A DNA stretch of 8,976 nt, from assembly GCA_015655225.1 (NCBI GenBank), contig JAATFK010000173.1, positions 1-8,976 of the forward strand. The letters run 5' to 3'. The position numbers were made by a program, and so were the translations under genes. Source of the stretch: Solirubrobacterales bacterium. Its GTDB lineage: Bacteria > Actinomycetota > Thermoleophilia > Solirubrobacterales > Solirubrobacteraceae. Shown here one piece after another: positions 1 to 5,183 of this stretch (within the stretch, counting starts at the first letter, position 1; every line of letters starts with the position of its first letter). The notes beneath the pieces were generated by a model, which was not told where the DNA came from, did not search any database, and saw only the letters and a program-made list of their open reading frames with translations.

Positions 1-269
1 CAATCGTGATTGGACGCCGTCCGCAGCTCGACCTTCGTGTCTTCGCTCCGGCGCCGGACGCGACCGTCGCGTCCGCGACTCGCGCGTCGCGTCCCGTCTG
101 GAGCGGCGGCGAGTGGCGAGAGACGTCGATCTACGACCGTCTCGCGCTTCCCGTCGGCGCCCAGATCGCCGGTCCGTGCGTCCTGCAGCAGCCCGACACC
201 ACGATCTTCGTCGAGCCGGGCTTCGACGCCCGCGTCGACGAGCTGGGCAACGTCGTGATCGAGCGATGA
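1..269 (+). CDS. Hydantoinase/oxoprolinase family protein, A subunit (C-terminal end, 5' truncated by window)
   Basis: Only the last 88 or so codons are visible; the reading frame enters at base 3. The residues YDRLALPVGAQIAGPCVLQQ, followed by PDTTIFVEPG and VDELGNVVIER, match the C-terminal end of HyuA / N-methylhydantoinase A / 5-oxoprolinase-type proteins. In that family a 'GP.I..Q.DTT..V.PG' block precedes a short 'D..GN..I' tail. These enzymes are cytoplasmic and open cyclic amides such as hydantoins or 5-oxoproline using ATP; carboxylases of acetone and acetophenone belong to the same superfamily, so the substrate is open. The usual partner gene, hyuB, does not follow; it may lie upstream of the window. 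The TGA stop at 267-269 overlaps the ATG of the next gene (ATGA), which suggests translational coupling. Family identification is fairly firm; specificity is not. Confidence 0.8.
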   Translation, partial: IVIGRRPQLDLRVFAPAPDATVASATRASRPVWSGGEWRETSIYDRLALPVGAQIAGPCVLQQPDTTIFVEPGFDARVDELGNVVIER

Positions 270-874
270 GCGCGGAGGGAGACGGCACGGCGGTCCTCCT
301 GATCGACCTCCAGAACGACTTCCTCGCCGCCGACGGCGCGTATGGCCGCGCCGGTCTCGGCGCGCCGTCGCTCGCGGCGCTGCCGGGACGGCTCGCACCC
401 GTGCTCGACGCCGCCCGGCAAGGCGGCGTGCCGATCGTCTCCGCGCAATTCACCCTGACGCCGGTGCGCGGGGGGCTCCCGTTGATCTCCGCGCATCTGC
501 GCGAGCGACGGTCGTTTCTGACGGCCGGTGACTTCCAGCCGGGCTCGCGCGGCCACGCGCTCGTCGATGAGTTGTCGCCTGCGGACATCGTCGTCCAGAA
601 GGTCGCGTATTCGGCGTTCTACATGTCGAGCCTCGAGTTCGTGTTGCGGGCGCTCGGCATTCGATCGTTGATCGTCGCCGGCATCCTCACGAACGGCGGC
701 GTCGCATCCACCGTCCGCGACGCCCACGTGCGCGGTTACGAGACGTTCCTCCTGAGCGACGGCTGCGCGGACTTCGACGTGGGCGCGCACGACATCGCGC
801 TGCGCTCGCTCGCGGGCATCAGCCGCGCGCTCGACTGCGAGCAGGCCGCGGCGCGACTGGACGCGACCGTCTGA
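266..874 (+). CDS. Isochorismatase-superfamily hydrolase lacking the usual catalytic cysteine
   Basis: A 202-residue protein, a normal length for the isochorismatase/cysteine hydrolase fold. Asp14 lies in VLLIDLQNDF, the conserved first strand and catalytic Asp motif. Lys112 lies in VVQKVAYSAF, the conserved catalytic Lys. The nucleophile loop is GILTNGGVASTVRDA (residues 139-153), where most family members have TN-x-C-V; residue 145 is Gly (GGC at 698-700). Nicotinamidases and N-carbamoylsarcosine amidohydrolases need that Cys, whereas the true isochorismatases EntB and PhzD lack it and hydrolyse a vinyl ether. The downstream SDGCADFDVGAHD resembles the corresponding EntB region. The start is set by the ATGA overlap with the hydantoinase gene, which suggests joint action on a ring-opened or carbamoyl product, although a thiol-type amidase mechanism looks impossible. 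The fold is firm; the activity is unknown. Confidence 0.85.
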   Translation: MSAEGDGTAVLLIDLQNDFLAADGAYGRAGLGAPSLAALPGRLAPVLDAARQGGVPIVSAQFTLTPVRGGLPLISAHLRERRSFLTAGDFQPGSRGHALVDELSPADIVVQKVAYSAFYMSSLEFVLRALGIRSLIVAGILTNGGVASTVRDAHVRGYETFLLSDGCADFDVGAHDIALRSLAGISRALDCEQAAARLDATV

Positions 875-890
875 CGTCCGGCGTCAGGCG
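868..890. terminator. Hairpin spanning both convergent stop codons; possible bidirectional terminator
   Basis: A perfect inverted repeat, CTGACG-TCCGG-CGTCAG, occupies 871-887. It extends outward by one G-U wobble and two G-C pairs to 868-890. The plus-strand TGA (872-874) and the minus-strand TGA (884-886) each lie in one arm. No T-tract follows on either side, so it is not a classical intrinsic terminator, but it is the only structure between the converging genes, which are nine bases apart. Confidence 0.45.
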
Positions 891-1723
891 CGCGGCGACG
901 CCGGCGCGGCGGTGGCCCGCTCCGCCAGGAGGTTGGTGACGCGACGCGCGGCTGCCTTCACGAGCGGCGTGAAGAGGGCGACAGCGTCGTCGTCGAACCG
1001 CGTCACGGGCCCGCAGATGCTGATCGCGCCGGTCACCGCGCCGTCGAAGCTGAAGACCGGCGCGGCGACGCTCGCGGCCCCCTGCTCGCGCTCCCCGCGC
1101 GAGACCGCGACGCCCGCGGCGTGGATCGTGTCGAGGTCGCGATCGAGGCCTTCGGGGTCGATCGTTGTCTCGGGCGTCAACCGCGCCAGCGGCGCCCGCA
1201 GGATCCGCTCGCGCAGCTCCGTGGGGGCGAACGCGAGGATCGCCTTGCCGCTGCTGCCGGCGTGCAGCGGGAAGGTGCGACCGAGCTCGACGGTCATGCG
1301 GATCTCGCGGAGGCTGACGACCTGGTCGATATAGACGCGCGCGGTGCCGACGAGCAGCGAGACGGTCGTCGTCTCCTCGGTTTCGACCTGCAGCTCGGCC
1401 AGGACCGGCTGCGAGACGACCCGCAGATCGAGGTCCTGCAGCGCGCGCGCGCCGAGGGCGGCGACGGCCGGACCGAGCATGTACGAGCTGCGGCCGGCGT
1501 CGACGGCGAGCAACTGGCGCGAGACGAGCGACTGCAGGATGCGATGGACGACCGCCTTGCTGATGCCGAGGTGGCGCGCGATCGTGGTAACCCCGATGGG
1601 CCCAGGGTCGGAGACGAACATCAACAGCACGTCGCCGACGCGCGCGGCCGACTGGGTCCCCCCGCCCGGTACCTCCTCCGAGCGCAAAGGCGTGATGGCT
1701 TGCTGGTCGCGGACGGCGCCCAT
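884..1723 (-). CDS. IclR-family transcriptional regulator
   Basis: A 279-residue protein with the standard IclR layout. The N-terminal winged helix-turn-helix covers about residues 27-84, with TTIARHLGISKAVVHRILQS as the core. A C-terminal effector-binding GAF-like domain contains the family block FPLHAGSSGKAILAF (151-165) and the late block GEREQGAASVAAPVFSF (210-226) followed by GAVTGAISICGP. Such proteins are dimeric or tetrameric regulators of carbon-catabolic operons that sense a small acid. The ATG at 1723 is chosen because GAGGGGAG sits seven bases upstream. A GTG at 1825 in the same frame overlaps the preceding stop (GTGA) and also has a purine-rich upstream stretch; it would add 34 residues, but codon choice just before 1723 looks non-coding. 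The gene lies 98 bases downstream of the CoA-transferase on the same strand. It probably controls that gene and the divergent importer operon. Confidence 0.9.
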   Translation of the reverse strand: MGAVRDQQAITPLRSEEVPGGGTQSAARVGDVLLMFVSDPGPIGVTTIARHLGISKAVVHRILQSLVSRQLLAVDAGRSSYMLGPAVAALGARALQDLDLRVVSQPVLAELQVETEETTTVSLLVGTARVYIDQVVSLREIRMTVELGRTFPLHAGSSGKAILAFAPTELRERILRAPLARLTPETTIDPEGLDRDLDTIHAAGVAVSRGEREQGAASVAAPVFSFDGAVTGAISICGPVTRFDDDAVALFTPLVKAAARRVTNLLAERATAAPASPRA

Positions 1724-1753
1724 TGCGGTTCTCCCCTCAGTTCCTGACGACGG

Positions 1754-1770
1754 TGCGCCGTGAGGGCGCA
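1754..1770. repeat. 17-bp inverted repeat between CoA-transferase and IclR gene
   Basis: Perfect arms TGCGCC and GGCGCA are separated by five bases. The repeat lies about 31 bases upstream of the preferred IclR start (ATG at 1723). It could be a small hairpin in the shared mRNA or an autoregulatory operator. Its arms do not match those of the palindrome at 3177-3193, which weakens the idea that one regulator binds both. A 6-bp arm can occur by chance in GC-rich DNA. Confidence 0.25.
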
Positions 1771-1821
1771 AGGAGAGCATAGACGGGTCATCGACGGGCT
1801 CGAGGGACTCGTGCTCGGCGC

Positions 1822-3039
1822 TCACACGACCCCTCTTCTCCTCAGCTCCCGAAGCTGATCGGCGTCGATCCCCAGAGGCCCGTAGACCTCCTCGTTGTGG
1901 GCGCCGAGGGGCGCGCCGGTCCAGTGGATCTTGCCCGGCGTCCCGGACAGCCGGAAGAGCACGTTCTGCATTCTCACGCTGCCGAAATCGGGGTCCGGGA
2001 CCGAGACAATCGAGTCGAGCGCGGCGTATTGCGGATCGGCCATCACGTCGCGGATGTCGTAGATCGGCGCGACTGCCGCCTGCGCCTCGCCGAACGCGGC
2101 GATCACCTCGTCGGCGTCCCGCTCCGCCACCCAGCTGCCGACCGCCGCGTCGAGCACGTCGGCGTGCTGCGCGCGGCCGCGGCCGCTGGCGAACCACGCC
2201 TCCTCGAGCAGCTCGGGGCGCCCGACGAGGCGGATCACGCGCTCGGCGATCGCCTGGGCGCTGGTGGACACCGCGAGCCAGCGGCCGTCACGCGTGCGGT
2301 AGGTGTTGCGGGGCGCGTTGTTGACCGAGCGGTTGCCGGTCCGCTGCTGCACGATCCCGAGCTGGTCGTAGACCGTCGGCTGGGGGCCGAGGATGGTGAG
2401 GATCGGCTCGATCAGGGAGACGTCGACCACTTGCCCGACGCCGGTCCGTTCGCGCGCCTGCAGGGCGGTCATGACTGCGAACGCGGTCGTAAGCGCCGCG
2501 ATCCCGTCGGCCAGCCCGAACGGCGGAAGCGTCGGCGGCCCGTCCGGCTCGCCGGTGATCGCGGCGAAGCCGCTCATCGACTCTGCGAGCGTCCCGAAGC
2601 CCGGCAGTCTCGCCATCGGGCCACGCTGGCCGAAGCCCGTGACGCGCGCGAGCACGAGGCGCGGATTGCGCTCGTGGAGCGTGGCCGGGGCGAGGCCCCA
2701 GCGCTCGAGGGTGCCGGGTCGGAAGTTCTCGATCAGGACGTCGGCCTCGTCGACCAGGCGCAGCAGGAGGTCGCGGCCGGCGGGGTCGCCCAGGTAGCAC
2801 GTGACGGCCCGCTTGTTGCGTCCGAGCAGCTTCCACCAGAGGCCGATCCCGTCCTTCGCGTGGCCGTGGCCGCGCGCGGGATCGCCCCCTCTTGGGTGCT
2901 CTAGCTTCACCACCTCGGCGCCGAAGTCGCCGAGCAGCGTGGCCGCCAACGGCCCCGCGAAGAGAGTGGACGCATCGATCACTCTGAGGCCGTCCAGCGC
3001 TGCGGCGCCGTCCCCGATCGGGCGCGCGTCGACGCTCAT
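1822..3039 (-). CDS. CaiB/BaiF (class III) CoA-transferase
   Basis: A 405-residue protein from the chosen start, the usual size for the formyl-CoA transferase/CaiB/BaiF family. These enzymes move CoA between carboxylic acids through an aspartyl-CoA intermediate. Visible landmarks are LDGLRVIDASTLFAGPLAAT near the N terminus, GDFGAEVVKLEHPRGGDPAR, NKRAVTCYLGDPAGRDLL, ADVLIENFRPGTLERWGL, and ITGEPDGPPTLPPFGLADG, which carries Asp178. That Asp is the one I align with the nucleophile Asp169 of formyl-CoA transferase. The C terminus has GAPLGAHNEEVYGPLG and ends LRRRGVV, also typical. Start choice: an in-frame TTG at 3135 overlaps a TTGACA promoter element and can be discounted. An ATG at 3087 is possible, but codons between it and 3039 (TTT, GTT, CCT, TTT) are unlike the gene. 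The gene is divergent from the importer and probably activates an imported acid as its CoA ester. Confidence 0.88.
   Translation of the reverse strand: MSVDARPIGDGAAALDGLRVIDASTLFAGPLAATLLGDFGAEVVKLEHPRGGDPARGHGHAKDGIGLWWKLLGRNKRAVTCYLGDPAGRDLLLRLVDEADVLIENFRPGTLERWGLAPATLHERNPRLVLARVTGFGQRGPMARLPGFGTLAESMSGFAAITGEPDGPPTLPPFGLADGIAALTTAFAVMTALQARERTGVGQVVDVSLIEPILTILGPQPTVYDQLGIVQQRTGNRSVNNAPRNTYRTRDGRWLAVSTSAQAIAERVIRLVGRPELLEEAWFASGRGRAQHADVLDAAVGSWVAERDADEVIAAFGEAQAAVAPIYDIRDVMADPQYAALDSIVSVPDPDFGSVRMQNVLFRLSGTPGKIHWTGAPLGAHNEEVYGPLGIDADQLRELRRRGVV
1826..1842 (-). promoter_or_regulatory. Purine-rich Shine-Dalgarno-like stretch before a GTGA stop/start overlap
   Basis: On the minus strand the last codons of the CoA-transferase read AGG AGA AGA GGG GTC GTG TGA. 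They form AGGAGAAGAGGGG immediately before a GTG (1825-1823) that overlaps the stop. The GTG is in the IclR frame. AGG and AGA are rare in these minus-strand genes, so three consecutive such codons may have been kept to form a ribosome binding site. It could support a longer IclR form or re-initiation toward the ATG at 1723. Confidence 0.35.
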
Positions 3040-3107
3040 GTCGCCGCTGCCGAGTGTTTCGACAAAAGGAACAAAGGCTTCTTCCATTCGTATGTTGACG
3101 AGCGGTG

Positions 3108-3135
3108 AAGGTAGTGATTTACTCGCCAATGTCAA
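3108..3135 (-). promoter_or_regulatory. Candidate promoter for CoA-transferase/IclR unit
   Basis: On the minus strand a perfect TTGACA (3135-3130) is followed after 16 bases by TACCTT (3113-3108), which fits the loose actinobacterial TAnnnT pattern. Transcription would begin near 3101, giving a leader of about 60 bases to the ATG at 3039, or about 14 to the ATG at 3087. A weaker plus-strand pair, TTGACG at 3095-3100 and TTTACT at 3118-3123, overlaps it and could serve the importer. Confidence 0.35.
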
Positions 3136-3145
3136 GAGTGACAGT

Positions 3146-3170
3146 GATCTTCGCCCGGCGAGGAAAGATC
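3146..3170. repeat. Nested inverted repeat in the divergent control region
   Basis: Outer arms GATCTT (3146-3151) and AAGATC (3165-3170) enclose an inner perfect repeat, TCGCC-C-GGCGA (3151-3161). The inner repeat is off-centre, so the outer and inner pairings are partly alternative. It could be a binding site or an mRNA hairpin in the importer leader. Confidence 0.3.
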
Positions 3171-3176
3171 AAAGGC

Positions 3177-3193
3177 GTTCCGGCTAACGGAAC
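3177..3193. promoter_or_regulatory. Candidate IclR-family operator palindrome
   Basis: GTTCCG-GCTAA-CGGAAC is a perfect 17-bp palindrome with 6-bp arms and a 5-base centre. It lies in the divergent region between the CoA-transferase/IclR unit and the importer operon. Size and geometry are similar to IclR-family operators, which are typically palindromes of about 15-17 bp placed near the controlled promoter. It is 55 bases upstream of the importer start and about 137 bases upstream of the CoA-transferase start, so one bound dimer could affect both directions. Assignment to the neighbouring regulator is an inference from position and shape. Confidence 0.5.
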
Positions 3194-3247
3194 AATTCAA
3201 ACCGAGTTGGCGAGCAAGGTTCCTCGCGCAGCTCCGGGAGTCATCGC

Positions 3248-4222
3248 GTGACGCGCTACCTCATCCGCCGTTTCATCCGCTCGCTGATCATCTTCGCGGC
3301 CGCCGCGACCGCCATCTTCTTCATGGTCCGGCTCGCGCCCGGGAACCCGGCACGCCTCTACTTGGGGCTCGAGGCGTCGCCGCAGGCGATCGCCGCCAAG
3401 AGCCACGAACTCGGCCTCGACCGGTCGCTGCTGGCGCAGTACGGAAGCTTCCTCGGCAACCTCGTCCGTGGGGACCTCGGCACGTCGGTGCGCGGCGGTG
3501 AGTCGGTCTGGTCGCTCGTGCTCCAGCGCGCGCCGGTGACGATCGAGCTGACCTTGCTCGCGGTCGCGCTCTCCTCGGCGCTCGCGATCGTGCTCGGGAT
3601 GCTCGCCGCGGCCAAGCGCGACTCGCTCCGCGACGCGACGATCCGGGTCGGGACGGTCGTCGCGATCTCGATCCCGAACTTCTGGCTCGCCCTCATCTTC
3701 GTGCTGCTGTTCGGGCTTTGGCTGCCGGGGGTCCTGCCGCCGAGCGGCTGGGTCTCGTTCAGCTCGGACCCGATCGGCAACCTTCAGCACGCGATTCTGC
3801 CCGTGATCGTGCTGGGGCTTCCGAACCTCGCGATCGTGACGCGCACGTTGCGCGTCTCGATGCTCGAGACGCTCGACCATGACTACGTCACCTTCGGGCG
3901 CTCGCGCGGTCTCGGCGAGCGTCGCCTGCGCCGCGCGTTCGCTCTTCCGAACGCGGTGATCCCGACGACCACGGTGATCGGGCTGGCGGTCGGGCTACTG
4001 ATCAGCGGCACTGTGATCGTCGAGGAGGTCTTCTCGATTCCCGGCGTCGGCCGCCTGATGGTCGACTCCTTCCAGGAGAAGGACTATCCGGTGGCGATCG
4101 GCGCCACGCTCTTCGTCGCTTTCGCGTTCATCGTCGTGAACTTCGTCGTGGACGTGCTCTACGCGTTCCTGAATCCACGGATCAGAGACCTCTACGCACG
4201 GGGAGGGCTGGCGGGTGCCTGA
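3248..4222 (+). CDS. ABC importer permease, dipeptide/oligopeptide type (DppB-like)
   Basis: A 324-residue inner-membrane protein with about six hydrophobic segments, roughly at residues 10-28, 96-121, 133-160, 179-199, 238-258 and 282-308. The N terminus MTRYLIRRFIRSLIIF and MVRLAPGNPARLYLG are typical of DppB/OppB permeases. The cytoplasmic coupling loop DYVTFGRSRGLGERRLRRAF...LPNAVIP (212-239) matches the EAA motif that docks to the ATPase. VEEVFSIPGVGRLMVDS (258-274) is a further family block. The GTG start has GGGAG seven bases upstream. This is the first gene of the importer operon. It belongs to the nickel/peptide/opine family, so a non-peptide substrate is possible. Confidence 0.93.
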   Translation: MTRYLIRRFIRSLIIFAAAATAIFFMVRLAPGNPARLYLGLEASPQAIAAKSHELGLDRSLLAQYGSFLGNLVRGDLGTSVRGGESVWSLVLQRAPVTIELTLLAVALSSALAIVLGMLAAAKRDSLRDATIRVGTVVAISIPNFWLALIFVLLFGLWLPGVLPPSGWVSFSSDPIGNLQHAILPVIVLGLPNLAIVTRTLRVSMLETLDHDYVTFGRSRGLGERRLRRAFALPNAVIPTTTVIGLAVGLLISGTVIVEEVFSIPGVGRLMVDSFQEKDYPVAIGATLFVAFAFIVVNFVVDVLYAFLNPRIRDLYARGGLAGA

Positions 4223-5162
4223 GGTGTCGAGCACGCTCCCGACCGGGACCGCGACGCAGGTGCGCGCCGATCGGCGCCCTGGCCGGGTGCGGCGCGTCGG
4301 ACGCCGCGCCGTCGCGATCGTCAACCACAACCGGCTCACGCGCATCGGCTTCCTGCTGACCGCGCTCTTCGTCCTGATCGCCGTGGTCGGCCCGATGATC
4401 CTCGGCGACGGGACGAAGCAGGACGCCGGCATCCTCCTGTCGCCCAGCGGGGCACATCCCTTCGGCACCGACGACCTCGGTCGCGACCTGCTCACGCGCA
4501 GCGTCGCGGGGTCGCGCGTGTCACTGTTCGTCGCGCTCGGGAGCGTCGGCCTGGGCCTGCTGGTGGCGCTGCCGATCGGGCTCGTGGCCGGCTACTTCGG
4601 CGGCACGTGGATCGACGAGCTGCTGATGGGCTTCGTCGATGTGATCCTCGCGCTGCCGCTGTTCGTGCTGGGCCTCTTCCTGCTCGGCATCACCGGCACC
4701 GGCGGGTCCCAGGTCGGTCCCGTCTTCGTCTCGGCCACGCTCAAGGTGGTCGTCGTCATCGCGGTCGGCGCGATGCCGTTCTTCGCCCGCGTCGCGCGCG
4801 CCGCGACACTCAACGAACGACAGGAGGACTACGTCAACTCACTCCGCGTCCTCGGCGTGCCCCGCTGGAAGATCATCTTCGGCGAGGTGCTCCCGAACGT
4901 GCTGCCACCCGTCATGGTGCAGGCCTTTCTCTGGATGGCGATCGCGATCTTCGCGGAGGCTGCCCTCAGCTTCCTCGGGCTTGGGATCCAACCGCCGGAG
5001 GCCACGCTCGGCAACATCCTCAGCGACGCCAGCTCGTACATGTTGACTGGCGCATGGTGGTACTCGGTCCTCCCGGGCGCCTTCCTCTCGCTGATCATCG
5101 TCGGCCTGAATCTCGTCGGAGACGGCCTCTCCGACGCACTCGACCCAGATCTCCGCACCTAG
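4215..5162 (+). CDS. ABC importer permease, dipeptide/oligopeptide type (DppC-like)
   Basis: A 315-residue inner-membrane permease that pairs with the preceding DppB-like subunit. A basic, probably cytoplasmic tail (about 1-40) precedes the first membrane segment (about 44-63). HPFGTDDLGRDLLTRSVAGS (81-100) is the hallmark periplasmic block of DppC/OppC proteins. EDYVNSLRVLGVPRWKIIFG (204-223) followed by EVLPNVLPP is the EAA coupling loop, and AALSFLGLGIQPPEATLGN (249-267) is another conserved block. The GTG start overlaps the upstream gene by eight bases and is preceded by GGGAGGG at 4201-4207, so the two permeases are probably translationally coupled. No missing motif or frameshift is visible. 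Confidence 0.93.
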   Translation: MPEVSSTLPTGTATQVRADRRPGRVRRVGRRAVAIVNHNRLTRIGFLLTALFVLIAVVGPMILGDGTKQDAGILLSPSGAHPFGTDDLGRDLLTRSVAGSRVSLFVALGSVGLGLLVALPIGLVAGYFGGTWIDELLMGFVDVILALPLFVLGLFLLGITGTGGSQVGPVFVSATLKVVVVIAVGAMPFFARVARAATLNERQEDYVNSLRVLGVPRWKIIFGEVLPNVLPPVMVQAFLWMAIAIFAEAALSFLGLGIQPPEATLGNILSDASSYMLTGAWWYSVLPGAFLSLIIVGLNLVGDGLSDALDPDLRT

Positions 5163-5183
5163 CCCCTAAGTGAGGTTCTTTCG

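Larger units (their letters stand above)
3122..3214. repeat. Paired 8-bp inverted sites in the divergent control region
   Basis: CTCGCCAA at 3122-3129 is repeated in inverted orientation as TTGGCGAG at 3207-3214. The two arms flank the central palindromes and are 77 bases apart. They may be paired regulator or looping sites, or chance. No regulator can be assigned from sequence alone. Confidence 0.25.

Noticed and set aside
1897..2904. Long plus-strand open frame (335 codons) opposite the CoA-transferase
   Set aside because: Its product is Arg/Ala/Gly-rich low-complexity sequence with no recognisable motif, a typical antisense shadow in very GC-rich DNA; the minus-strand frame encodes a full CaiB family protein.
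3040..3135. Upstream extension of the CoA-transferase to TTG at 3135 or ATG at 3087
   Set aside because: The TTG is part of a perfect TTGACA element and the added codons are AT-rich and not family-like. The ATG at 3087 remains possible but lacks a clear ribosome binding site.
3197..3880. Minus-strand open frame (227 codons) opposite the first permease
   Set aside because: Highly charged Arg/Asp/Glu/His sequence produced by antisense reading of a hydrophobic permease; not a plausible protein.
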